Shown one piece after another: positions 45,786-55,767 of a stretch of 64,000 nt of DNA; position 1 is the stretch's first letter; the number at the start of each line of letters is the position of its first letter. The notes beneath the pieces are model-generated. The model ran no database searches. It saw nothing but the letters and a program-made list of their open reading frames with translations, and had not been told where the DNA came from. The stretch is from the NCBI RefSeq assembly GCF_027580225.2, contig NC_073361.2, positions 28,672,501 through 28,736,500 on the forward strand. The letters are read 5' to 3'. A program made the position numbers and the translations under genes. Origin of the DNA: Misgurnus anguillicaudatus. Lineage: Eukaryota > Chordata > Actinopteri > Cypriniformes > Cobitidae.

Positions 45786-46124
45786 AGGTGCATTGTGTTA
45801 CTTTTAAAAAAGACAAAAATGCTAAATAATATACATAACTATATTATCAGTGGTGTATAAGGACCTTACATAATGAACTGAATTGTTTCTATTACCTAAG
45901 AAGGACCGCGGGTCCCCTTATACGGAAGTCACCGTCATATCTCTACAGTAGCCCTAAACGTACAAGCTGGTCTAAAGAGCACATTTCTTCCCTACGTTGT
46001 CTCAGACGATGACATGTTTGTCGTGCGACAGCTACCATATGCGTTTTAAAATTGAAGAGTGAGTTGTCTGTGGCAATTCAAAATCTCACCACTAGATACC
46101 GCTAAATTCTACACACACCACCTT
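45786..46124 (+). mobile_element. TTAA-type MITE (AGGTGCATTGTG family) inside left arm
   Basis: Preceded by TTAA and opening AGGTGCATTGTGTTACTTTT. It closes ACACACCACCTTTTA after TCTCACCACTAGATACCGCT. I recognise this as a common cyprinid MITE. An identical-looking copy lies in the right arm at 48263-48601, so the element was already there when the arm was duplicated. Confidence 0.7.
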
Positions 46125-46975
46125 TTACTGTTTCCAAGATGCATTACGATCTAAGCCATCGCACTGGGAGAGAGATGACATAGTGAGACATATTATTTAT
46201 CATTTTATTTGTTGTTGTTGACACAATTTAATGTAAAGTGTAAGATCTTATTCATTTATAAAAAAATAACAGCTTAAAGATAACTATTAGGGCTGAAACT
46301 AAAAACCCTCATATTAGCTGTGTACATTATGAAACTGATTTTATTTCACCTGTTTTACAAGTTAAGAAAAATGTAAGCGTTCCACATAAGAAGCAAGAAT
46401 TTCTTTTCCTATGGGTGCATAGAGCGGAGAGGATGATATTGAAAATACTGGGAAAGACCTTTCCCACTGACACTTTAATATTCTATAGCTTCATAACTCA
46501 CACCGATGACTATGTGATGAGGGGCGTGTGAATTGCTGTGTTTAGAGGGGACGGGTCAGGATTTTTAGGTTACAAATCAGAGCCTGAAACTTAGAGCTCT
46601 CACACCTCAGATACGACGCTCTGGCATGTTCATTTAGCTGCAAATTTGAAGGCTACTTTAAGGAATTCTCCATTAAATTGTTTAAAGCAAAGTTTTTAAC
46701 ACGGCATAGCTCAACTGTGCAGGATTCAAGGTGTTGCAGACGCTATTTTTGAGGACGGTGCAAGCACGACCGGAAGCTTAACAAAATCAGGGAGAGACTT
46801 GTGGACATACATCGTGTAAAGTTGTCTACGACGCTGCGGATTCTTGAAAGGAGAGAACAAAATGTCACTTGATCGTGATCACAAACGCAAGATGCCGTAC
46901 GTGTGCGGTCCTCCAGTTTTTAAAGAAATGCTTTCAGAACACTGCAGGAGTGAGCTTGTTAATCTTTTTTATGCG

Positions 46976-47070
46976 GCAATATCCGCAAATGCCGATGTGT
47001 GCCCGCCGCAAAACCACTGCGAAACCGATGCCGCGCGCGCAACCAACCCCAAGCAAAAAACAGATGTCGC
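46976..47070 (+). other. 95-bp divergence cluster, left copy
   Basis: Within these 95 bases the left and right arms differ at 15 positions, whereas the 110 bases before and the 100 bases after pair without a mismatch. In the left copy every variable position is G or C. See the mirrored segment 47317-47411. Confidence 0.9.
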
Positions 47071-47178
47071 GAAAAGTCTGGACAAGACTTTTGATAAGAA
47101 GGTTCAAGTGTCTGTTAACGCAGATGAACCGATCAATGTGTTCATCAAAAAAGCTCTAGATGCTTTGTACGAATGTGG

Positions 47179-47208
47179 TGATGAGGAGTTTGAAATTGCT
47201 AACATCCT
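47179..47208. other. 30-bp unique spacer at the palindrome centre
   Basis: TGATGAGGAGTTTGAAATTG plus ten more bases do not pair with either arm. Read on the plus strand the spacer continues the left ORF in frame (GDEEFEIANI), so it most likely belongs to the original sequence and the right arm is the inverted copy. Confidence 0.85.
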
Positions 47209-47525
47209 CCACATTCGTACAAAGCATCTAGAGCTTTTTTGATGAACACATTGATCGGTTCATCTGCGTTAACAGACACTTGAACCTTCTTATCAAAAGT
47301 CTTGTCCAGACTTTTCACGACATCTGTTTTTTGCTTGAGGTTGGTTACACGCTCAGCATCAGTTTCGCAGTAATTTTGCGGCAAGCACACATCAGCATTT
47401 GCAGATATTATCGCATAAAAAAGATTAACAAGCTCACTCCTGCAGTGTTCTGAAAGCATTTCTTTAAAAACTGGAGGACCGCACACGTACGGCATCTTGC
47501 GTTTGTGATCACGATCAAGTGACAT
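47199..47525 (-). other. Unrecognised ORF reading into the palindrome apex, right copy
   Basis: Mirror of 46862-47242, starting MSLDRDHKRKM at 47525. It runs through IKKALDALYECG and then stops two codons into the spacer. It differs from the left copy by seven residues (Ala to Ile, Pro to Leu, His to Tyr, Ala to Glu, Ala to Val, Pro to Leu, Ala to Val), all within the 95-bp cluster. No stop codon was created. Confidence 0.3.
47317..47411 (-). other. 95-bp divergence cluster, right copy
   Basis: Mirror of 46976-47070. On the ORF strand 13 of 15 differences are T here for C in the left copy, one is A for G and one is A for C. Seven of the 13 are at CpG in the left copy and six are not. Confidence 0.9.
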
Positions 47526-48262
47526 TTTGTTCTCTCCTTTCAAGAATCCGCAGCGTCGTAGACAACTTTACACGATGTATGTCCACAAGTCTCTCCCTGA
47601 TTTTGTTAAGCTTCCGGTCGTGCTTGCACCGTCCTCAAAAATAGCGTCTGCAACACCTTGAATCCTGCACAGTTGAGCTATGCCGTGTTAAAAACTTTGC
47701 TTTAAACAATTTAATGGAGAATTCCTTAAAGTAGCCTTCAAATTTGCAGCTAAATGAACATGCCAGAGCGTCGTATCTGAGGTGTGAGAGCTCTAAGTTT
47801 CAGGCTCTGATTTGTAACCTAAAAATCCTGACCCGTCCCCTCTAAACACAGCAATTCACACGCCCCTCATCACATAGTCATCGGTGTGAGTTATGAAGCT
47901 ATAGAATATTAAAGTGTCAGTGGGAAAGGTCTTTCCCAGTATTTTCAATATCATCCTCTCCGCTCTATGCACCCATAGGAAAAGGAATTCTTGCTTCTTA
48001 TGTGGAACGCTTACATTTTTCTTAACTTGTAAAACAGGTGAAATAAAATCAGTTTCATAATGTACACAGCTAATATGAGGGTTTTTAGTTTCAGCCCTAA
48101 TAGTTATCTTTAAGCTGTTATTTTTTTATAAATGAATAAGATCTTACACTTTACATTAAATTGTGTCAACAACAACAAATAAAATGATAAATAATATGTC
48201 TCACTATGTCATCTCTCTCCCAGTGCGATGGCTTAGATCGTAATGCATCTTGGAAACAGTAA

Positions 48263-48601
48263 AAGGTGGTGTGTGTAGAATTTAGCGGTATCTAGTGGTG
48301 AGATTTTGAATTGCCACAGACAACTCACTCTTCAATTTTAAAACGCATATGGTAGCTGTCGCACGACAAACATGTCATCGTCTGAGACAACGTAGGGAAG
48401 AAATGTGCTCTTTAGACCAGCTTGTACGTTTAGGGCTACTGTAGAGATATGACGGTGACTTCCGTATAAGGGGACCCGCGGTCCTTCTTAGGTAATAGAA
48501 ACAATTCAGTTCATTATGTAAGGTCCTTATACACCACTGATAATATAGTTATGTATATTATTTAGCATTTTTGTCTTTTTTAAAAGTAACACAATGCACC
48601 T
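48263..48601 (-). mobile_element. Mirror copy of the TTAA-type MITE, right arm
   Basis: Reverse complement of 45786-46124, followed by TTAA at 48602-48605. By eye it shows no difference from the left-arm copy. Confidence 0.7.
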
Positions 48602-49819
48602 TTAACATATACAGCGTTCGATTCGCCTTGTGAAAATGACTACATTTCCCATAATTCCCCTAGTGCACTAAAGGACACGGTAGTCACAATAATCAAACTG
48701 CCGGTGTAACATGATGGACTACGTGAGATCTTTGTTTTGCCTTGTGGAGCTGTATATAATAAAGCGAGGTATTTTTAATCTGAACTAACACATAGATTTC
48801 ACTCGTTGTTCTACAACACTCGATTTACCAGATGGTTTGCTACTGTTTTCTGTGATGACATTTTTTGTTTTTATGGGGTATGTGCTATTATATTCTCTGT
48901 CATTTAAAGGTAAACATAACGGTAAGCATGCTGGGTTTACAGTGAGCCAAGCAACACGTATAGGTAAGGGTTAAAAATCAACTATGTCGAAATCTTTCAA
49001 AATCAACTAGATGTTGGAATCTTTAAAAAGTAAATTAATGCTCAGACCCCCAAAAAGCTGACTGAAGTTCAGATGTTTTGAGTACAACACAATAAATCAA
49101 CATTAGTTGGAAATGATAGCAAAGTGAATCTTTATAGTATATACTGATTTATTATTCTTATATTATGGTGTAATAAAACCAACGTCGTTTTAAGAATAAA
49201 CCTAGATGACTTTGTGCGGGTATTTCATATGTAAGGATCATCAGTTAGCCTATGTCTTTAGTCTTACTATTTTATTTGACTATTTTACAATAAAAAGTTT
49301 ACTTGTGTTTTTATAAATTGAAGAAATCATGTACCTCGCTTTGTCACCACGGAATGAGTGCATGTTATTCTGGGTAAAGAGCAGTGTGAGTTTAATACAC
49401 TTTATAAAATAAAAAAACACTGTTTACATAGCCGACAACTGATAACTGAGAACAACAGAGACAGAGAAATGAGTGCATCAAAGCATGTGATGAAGTTAGA
49501 ATTTGTATGTTGTGTTCATTGAATGTATATAATTTGATTGTCTTGTATGGAGTAATTTGTCAAATATTATTAAATACTAGATGAAAACTTGAGTTTTTGA
49601 GATTAAAATAAATGTGATTGATAAGTGCTTTATTCTTTAAGTTGATGAGTTCTTTCTGAAAGTCTGAAAACTATACTAAACCTAATATACTAATAACCTA
49701 AAGTTAAAAGTCTCAGTTTTTAGACAGGTAATGTTTTGTAATATGTGTCTTTTTGTCTTTACTTATGCTGTACTTATTAATATGATGAAAGCAACGCAAG
49801 CTGCATTAATGCAGGCCCC

Positions 49820-50020
49820 TTGTATAAACACTGTGCTGCTATCGCAGGAGGACTGGACATGCTTTACGAGTTAAAAAACAAAATATCTCGGTCCTCACCC
49901 GGGCACTGCCAAAACGATTTACGATTCGGAGTGGAAGCATCTCTCAGGAATGCAACTTTAAGGACTACGATCTGTGTAAGTGGCAGAAGACCATATCTTT
50001 GTATTGAACAGTTTATTTAA
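49820..50020 (+). other. Unrecognised 66-codon ORF in right arm (outward pointing)
   Basis: Mirror of 44367-44567 with a single residue change. CTTGT(A/G)TAAACACTGT..ATCG(C/T)AGGAGGA recurs farther out near 50704-50745, so the arm contains an internally repeated acceptor-like segment. Confidence 0.2.
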
Positions 50021-50784
50021 AAAAACATAATTTCTGTTTTGAAAATCAGGTCATCTATACAAAATGCAGAATAGGACATTTAAAAATTACACATCGTTTT
50101 TTACTCTCTAGAGAAAATCCTACAAAATGTTCATCTTGACAGAATTCATTGTTCTTTATTCTTTTAGATTGTATTTCATCTGCCGCTGTGAGAAACCTTT
50201 TTTATTATGTTGATACTTTTGAACATGTTTTTTAATCAGTCGTATCCATACATAGTGCTAAGATTATTAGAGAAAGTTCATTTTAAACATCTTTTCTAAT
50301 CTTACTTTATATAATTACAGCTTATTCTCACCATGAATATAGCCTTATAAGCCAGGATGACGTTTAAAAGAAAAGAAAGAACACTTAATTTCTTTAATGA
50401 AACTAATCAATGAGAGGATTTCACAATATTTCAATGCCAGCATGGCAGATTATAACGATGTCACGCATTCTAAAATGGTGCATGTTAAAATTTCAATGCA
50501 TGTTAAAAGTAAAATTTTTTCGTCGCCATAGCTAGATGCTCTATGCTATTTCACCATTCACTCACTGGAGTACCGTGCGAGCTGCATGGCCTATCCATGT
50601 TTGTGATTGTCGTAACTCTGATTTCCCTGGCTTTTATTATACATATTATGCCCCACCTTATATAAATTATGATGGGAGCATGGAATGTGTTTTAATGAAG
50701 ACCACTTGTGTAAACACTGTTTTTATTGTTTTATCGTAGGAGGACATGATTTAACACGCCCCGGAGATAACCCCGGACGTAAAC

Positions 50785-51150
50785 ATGTCAACGTGACGTG
50801 GGCGTACCGGTTAAAAGTTCAACGCGACGTGGGCGGTCCGGTTAAAAGTTCAACGCTACGTGGGCGATCGGTTCAAAAGTTCAGAGCGACGTGGACGGTC
50901 GGTTCAAAAGTTCACGACGTGGGCGGTCGGTTCAAAAGTTCACAACGTGGGAGGTCCGGTCAAAAGTTCACGACGTGGGAGGTCCGGTCAAAGGTTCACG
51001 ACGTGGGTGGTCCGGTCAAAGGTTAGCCCCTCCCCGGAGGTCAAAGGTTCACGACGTGGGTGGTCCGGTCAAAGGTCACCCCTCCCTCGCAGGTCAAAAG
51101 GTCAGCCCCTCCCCTGAGGTCAAAAGGTTAGCCCCTCCCCTAAGGTCAAA
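50785..51150 (+). repeat. Minisatellite, 25-31 bp units, right-arm copy
   Basis: Plus-strand mirror of 43245-43610: three or four 31-bp units, then four 28-bp units, then a mix of 25-28 bp units. It differs from the left copy by one base that I could find (CAACGTGG for CGACGTGG). Confidence 0.93.
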
Positions 51151-51202
51151 GGGGACCATCAATCATTTTGACAACGTGTAGCCCATATATACTACTCATA
51201 TG

Positions 51203-51497
51203 GTACAGTTTTTGCAAAAATATCGTCGAGTCACGCCTAGAACAACTCGGAGGTATCGAAAACCGGAAGTGCACATTAAATAGGGCGAGCTTCGTCAGAT
51301 AGCCTCTACTTCAAAATGCAAAATATACGTTAGCAGCCAATGTTAATCGTTAATGACTTGGGACAAATATGACGTTATTTAATGTTAAACTATGTGAGTG
51401 GCGCGACAGGGATTTGAGCAACTTCCTGAGTCACAGCTGGACGGCGCGGACAGGCACCACCTGGCGGCGCTGCTGTGTGTATACTCAAAGAAAACAA
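51203..51497. other. Unannotated flank right of the palindrome
   Basis: Moderately GC-rich, including TGGCGGCGCTGCTGTG. No domain, exon or bounded element recognised. Confidence 0.4.
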
Positions 51498-51813
51498 TAG
51501 CCGTTTCTCAATACCAAGTACACCAAACTCGGACTTGTGTCCTTCGTAGTTCGAACTTGCAAGTTCAGACTCGGAAGAACGAACTCCTGACGCGAAATGC
51601 ATTCTGGGAAACTTCGCTGTTATAAGTCCACACAAGTCTCCTCTGATGCATCCTCGATAAAATGGGCGGATCAAGAACACATCCGGGGATTTTATGTGAA
51701 CTTGGGCTTGATGCGAACTTTGAATTGGAACAGTACTTGGGCCGCGACTGATGACGTTTCACAAGTCCACAAGAACGCAAGTACAGACAAGAACGCATAT
51801 TGAGAAACGGCTA
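51498..51813. mobile_element. MITE with TAGCCGTTTCTCAATA ends
   Basis: The inverted ends TAGCCGTTTCTCAATA and TATTGAGAAACGGCTA face each other; the 316-bp body is rich in AAGT/ACTT and GAAC motifs. The same ends bound 55768-56820. No convincing duplication. The four short ORFs through it are incidental. Confidence 0.78.
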
Positions 51814-52430
51814 ATGTGTCCGATTTTTTTAGAACGCCGCGGCCTAACTATTCAGAGCTATGCACGGTTCAAAAACAAAGTTTTCTTCCTAATAAGAATA
51901 TTTATTATTTTTATTCCTTTAATATATTTATTATTGTCAGCCAACCATTACAGGGTTTGAACATCAACACTGCATTGTGCTTACAAGTAAACAAAAACTT
52001 AAATAAGATTAATGATTAAATTAAAATGTGCCCAAAAGTTAAATAAAAACTGTACAGTACTAAAATTTTAAAAGCTGTGCTTAAATATATTTTCAGATTA
52101 ATCAAACCTTACCCGTTAATTAAGAATATACTAATATTTTGTTAAACATCATTTACTATGTGCCGCAAAGGAAACCATTAGACTGAACAAATTCAGTCAC
52201 TTTGCGCATTTAAATGTAAATACATCAATGTGGTGCATTTTGAAAGTAAAAAGATTTCACTAGATTTATGAGGAATTTTATGTTATTGTAAACAATGTTG
52301 TGCTCTATTAGTGAACTCTTTTGTTGCATAAATGAATGTTGATAATACGGCACACAAAAATGATAGAATAATTAGTGGGAGCATTTAAAATAAAAAAATA
52401 TTTTTGTTAAGCCCTGCATAATAACATGAC
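51814..52430. other. Gene-free interval
   Basis: AT-rich, nothing supportable. Confidence 0.5.
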
Positions 52431-52540
52431 ATTGATTTTTATTTTATGCGAAAAATCATTAGGATAATTTTGACCCATACAATGGCTTTTACTACAAATA
52501 TACCTGTGCAACTTATGACTGGTTTTGTGGTACAGGTTGA
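52431..52540 (+). repeat. Fragment of the CCTGGACCACAAAA-family repeat
   Basis: AAAAATCATTAGGATAATTTTGACCCATACAATG and ACTGGTTTTGTGGTACAGG are characteristic phrases of this family, ending near its terminus. Shared with 1-215 and 40565-41440. Confidence 0.6.
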
Positions 52541-53385
52541 CACATACTAAAATTATAGTTCACAAAACCCTTTTAAGCAACAAAACCCTTTACATTAAGG
52601 CAAATCTTTAAACAGCAAAAATGTTAAAATTTATAACCAAAGGAGGTTTGGACATAACTACACCAGCTGGTTAGCCCCTGCTGGTAGATCTTAAAACTAC
52701 ACTGCAGGTGCACAGTTTCTTTTTATAAGGAGGTTCAGTGACAATGCATTTACTGAGCTGATGTGATTAGCTCAGAAAAAAAATGTTTCGTAATGCAGCA
52801 TGCACCAGCCAAAAAACTGCCACTGAGATTAATCATAATGATAATGGATAGCTGTTTACACGTACATTATAACCAAAATGTTTAAATGATTCATGGGACA
52901 CGCAAGAATACATTATAATAATGCTTTAACATTATAATAAGTAGTACTGAAATCATGACAATTCATAAAGCAACCATGTAGGTCTGGTAACATTTCTTGC
53001 TTGCAAATTACAACACACAGAAAAAAACGGTGTTGTGGAAGGACAAAAGTATGACAGAAAGAATTAATCCCCAAACTTTGAAAGAGACAGAAGTCTTAAC
53101 CTGAAGGTAGAGATCTGCCCTGTTGTACAATGAACTTGCCGGATAGGCGGGGCTGTGAAATTGAAAACATCAAAAGGTCTTGTCGAGTAACAAAAACGTG
53201 AAATTGAACAAGGCGAGATACCCTGCAGCCCACAATGCGCACAGAAACCACCGGTCACATAAGCTTTAAAGCAGTGGGAATTAAAGCAATCCAACTTCAA
53301 AAAGACGGGTAAGAGATGTTAATTAGTAAGAGAACTGAAAGAAAAGTCATATAATTAAAAAGTCTGAATGCTTAATAGCACGGCA
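52541..53385. other. Gene-free interval
   Basis: Nothing supportable. Confidence 0.5.
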
Positions 53386-53389
53386 AGAA

Positions 53390-53660
53390 CAGTTCACCCA
53401 AAAATGAAAACTCATTTTTCACCCACTCTAATGTCATCCCAAATCTGTGTGATTTTGTGTGCAACACCAAAAGAGAAACGCTGAAGACTGCTTTTGGCTT
53501 TTTTCCATGCAATTACAATGAACAGGAGCTAAAGCTTCAAAGCTACAAACACACACAAAAGCTCCATAATATTATACCATACTGTATGATTTATGTCCTA
53601 TAAGTCCTTTGAAGCCATACAAGAGCTTTGTGTAAAGAACTTCAGTAAAACTCACAGGGG
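53390..53660 (+). repeat. CAGTTCACCCAAAAATGAAAA repeat fragment
   Basis: The phrase CAGTTCACCCAAAAATGAAA followed by CACCCACTCTAATGTCATCCC is a ubiquitous cyprinid repeat; the same phrase is in both copies of the 32324-32940 duplication. Confidence 0.6.
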
Positions 53661-53916
53661 TGGTTTCACAGACAGGGCTTAAGTCTAGTCCAAGACTAAA
53701 ATGCTTGTTTAAGCTGTCTTAACTCAAAGACTGCATACCTTAAAATAAAGCAGCTTGCACTGAAATGCCTTAAACTATATCAGTGCCATTGTTTTGTCTC
53801 CAGATCCACACCAGTAATGCTTTTTTGAAAGGTATGTTCATTAAAAAAGACGTAAATGTCCTAATATAACTAAGGCCTAGTCCTGGATTAATCTAAACTC
53901 TGTCTGGGAAACCACA
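53660..53916. mobile_element. MITE with GTGGTTTCACAGACAGGGC ends
   Basis: The ends GTGGTTTCACAGACAGGG and CTGTCTGGGAAACCAC are inverted, with CTAGTCCAAGACTAAAATG and AGGCCTAGTCCTGGATTAA inside. A decayed copy is at 8063-8230. I recognise the family from cyprinids. Confidence 0.75.
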
Positions 53917-54106
53917 CATAGTCTTACTAACATACGACTTAGTTTGAAAACAAAGACACAAATTAAAGGAATCATTTAAAGAGCAAGTATTATCCGATTC
54001 ATGATTTTACATTTCCTTTGTTGTGTCTGTGTATTAGTACTGTACGTTAACAAAATGCACAGGTACAAATCCCAACGTAAACAATGACGCAAGTTATCAT
54101 TTTCAA

Positions 54107-54553
54107 TAGGGATGCACCGATATGGAAATTTTGGCCGATACCTAAAACTTTTTATATTTAGGGGCCAATAACCGATATATAGGCCGATATATCCACATTC
54201 ATTTTCTGAGCATGATTGCAAAAACAAAAGACAAACAAATACAGTGGATATATGGTTTTATTTTAAACCCGAAAAACTCCCAGGCCGCGGACATCTTGTC
54301 TTTGCGCTTGACTAGCATACTCTTATTAAGCACGCAACACGCGTCATCTTTGTGCTACGTCACAGAAAGCACCAATCAAAACTCCACATGCCCAGCAATG
54401 AGCAAATGAAGTGGTTCAACAAGCCAAAATAATCCATTATTTATCGGCTTTATTTATCAGCCTAATTTTGCTATCAGACCGATAACAATACTATTAAAAA
54501 TAAGCAGTTAGTAGCCGATAACGATATGTCAGCCGATATATCGTGCATCCCTA
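54107..54553. mobile_element. hAT MITE (TAGGGATGCACCGATA ends), exact 8-bp TSD
   Basis: The exact duplicate ATTTTCAA lies at 54099-54106 and 54554-54561. The ends TAGGGATGCACCGATATGG and ATATCGTGCATCCCTA carry subterminal GGCCGATA and GCCGATA motifs. It is 447 bp and non-coding, of the same family as the third layer of the nest (23565-31406). Confidence 0.92.
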
Positions 54554-54561
54554 ATTTTCAA

Positions 54562-54872
54562 CGTAAATTTCTTTTCTTGGACTACAACAAACAAGGATTG
54601 TAGGCAACCATTCACTTCCTGGGCCGGTTGAAGTTGACACAACGGTCATTATCATAAGTAGTCTATGTTTAAAGAATTTACTACTGACCAACTTGTTGTT
54701 TGTCGTTTCTATGATAACAAATGCAGACATTTTTGTTGTTAGTAATCCTTACCTTACCATGCTGTTACATCCTTCTCAAGCCGTGCTGTCAAAGTTGATC
54801 GATCAGCTTGGTCATCTGCATTCTGTGGATCAGAATTAGCTCATATTGATAAGGTAGTAAAGACGACATTAA
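54562..54872. other. Gene-free interval
   Basis: Nothing supportable. Confidence 0.5.
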
Positions 54873-54880
54873 GTCAGTAT

Positions 54881-55168
54881 CAGTGATGCGCGGGTTGATC
54901 CGAAATGACTGTGTGCCTGCGGTCATCCGCGATTACGAGTCATCCAAAAATATTTTTCATGATATTCGTGTTGCAGTCGGTCCGGTCGTCGGAAACAAAG
55001 ATGCCAATTAACTATTTTAAACAATTACTACTTTTAAAAAAATGTGTGCCAGGGAGCGGATCGGGTACAATATTTATTTTTTATTTTTTTGTGGTCCAAG
55101 TTGGGGGCAGGTTAGTTGAAAACGTTGGTCGGGTGCGGGTAGTTTATACACTGACCCACGCATCACTG
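54881..55168. mobile_element. hAT MITE (CAGTGATGCGCGGGTTGA ends), exact 8-bp TSD
   Basis: The exact duplicate GTCAGTAT lies at 54873-54880 and 55169-55176. The ends CAGTGATGCGCGGGTTGATC and ACTGACCCACGCATCACTG are inverted. It is 288 bp. The 122-codon ORF that runs across it has no domain and crosses the border. Confidence 0.92.
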
Positions 55169-55176
55169 GTCAGTAT

Positions 55177-55767
55177 TGCATTGGAAGCAAATCTTTCAAA
55201 CATGGTAAGGAGCATCACATTTCCAGCTGACGTCAGAGGTATTCAGGCAAATCGCAACGTACTGGTTAGCTGACCGATCGAAAGACACTGTGCTTTTCAG
55301 ATCGCTGAGCTTTGTAAAAAATCTGAGTGTTTGTGGAAGGCAGGGATATCTGAAGCTACAAAAATGTACGGTATGTGGAAAATGTGTTTTTTGAACCATA
55401 AACCACATTATATTTTACCAAATGCACAAAATAACGTTGTTTTCTTAGCAACGAAATCGGTGCTCTTTAAACACATTTGAATTTTGTTCGTTTAAAAAAA
55501 AAAAGAAACTCAAAATAGGCAGATGCAGAAAGTGTGTACCAAAAAATGCAAATTCAAAACTATTATCAGAATAGGTAATATACTGTAAATCTTTTGAGCT
55601 TTCTGTGCAGCAGTTGATTTTGATAACGGCACGCAAAGCGGAATGGGACCTCATTGCTTTCACATGTCAAAAAGAAAACGAACCACAAAAGAACCCAAAA
55701 GCGAACCGTATTCAGACCAGATCCGTCCTTTTAGGGGGGTCGGAGAACACTTACTTTGTTCACATAC
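55177..55767. other. Gene-free interval
   Basis: Nothing firmly supportable. A stretch near 55665-55725 (AAACGAACCACAAAAGAACC) recalls the subterminal AACGAACC text of the 36552-37689 element but is too short to bound. Confidence 0.45.

Larger units (their letters stand above)
43193..47178. repeat. Left arm of an 8-kb palindrome
   Basis: 3986 bp that recur as a near-perfect reverse complement at 47209-51202. I checked the pairing at both borders, the minisatellite, the ORFs, the MITE and several interior stretches. The outer border begins CATATGAG, itself containing the palindrome CATATG. Differences found by eye are four or five isolated single-base changes, a 9-bp indel near 44110, a homopolymer indel near 43880, and one dense cluster (46976-47070). 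The arm contains host repeats and two ORFs and is not obviously a transposon. Confidence 0.95.
46862..47242 (+). other. Unrecognised ORF reading into the palindrome apex, left copy
   Basis: ATG at 46862 sits in a good vertebrate context (ACAAAATGT). The frame begins MSLDRDHKRKMPYVCGPPVF and runs about 126 codons: a basic start, Cys-containing PYVCGPP and LSEHCRSEL segments, then a Lys/Asp-rich hydrophilic part and INVFIKKALDALYECG. It continues through the 30-bp spacer (DEEFEIANI) into the right arm, where the last codons are antisense to the ORF itself. I do not recognise the family. An upstream in-frame ATG at 46844 adds six residues. It may be an exon of a host gene captured by the palindrome. 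Confidence 0.35.
47209..51202. repeat. Right arm of the 8-kb palindrome
   Basis: Reverse complement of 43193-47178, 3994 bp, 8 bp longer because of the two indels. It ends CTCATATG followed by unrelated GTACAGTTTTTGC. The flanks on the two sides share no target-site duplication that I can see. Confidence 0.95.

Noticed and set aside
47179..47208. Spacer as a leftover sequencing adapter
   Set aside because: It continues the left ORF in frame and does not look like the hairpin adapter sequence I would expect; still, raw reads are the real test.
43193..51202. Palindrome as an integrated virus or a transposon with giant terminal repeats
   Set aside because: The arms contain host-type MITE and minisatellite sequence, no viral or transposase protein is recognisable, and no target-site duplication flanks it.
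43193..51202. CRISPR array from the repeated GACGTGGG units
   Set aside because: Units are contiguous and degenerate with no unique spacers, and the sequence is vertebrate.
54905..55273. 122-codon plus-strand ORF
   Set aside because: It crosses the right border and duplication of the 54881-55168 hAT MITE.
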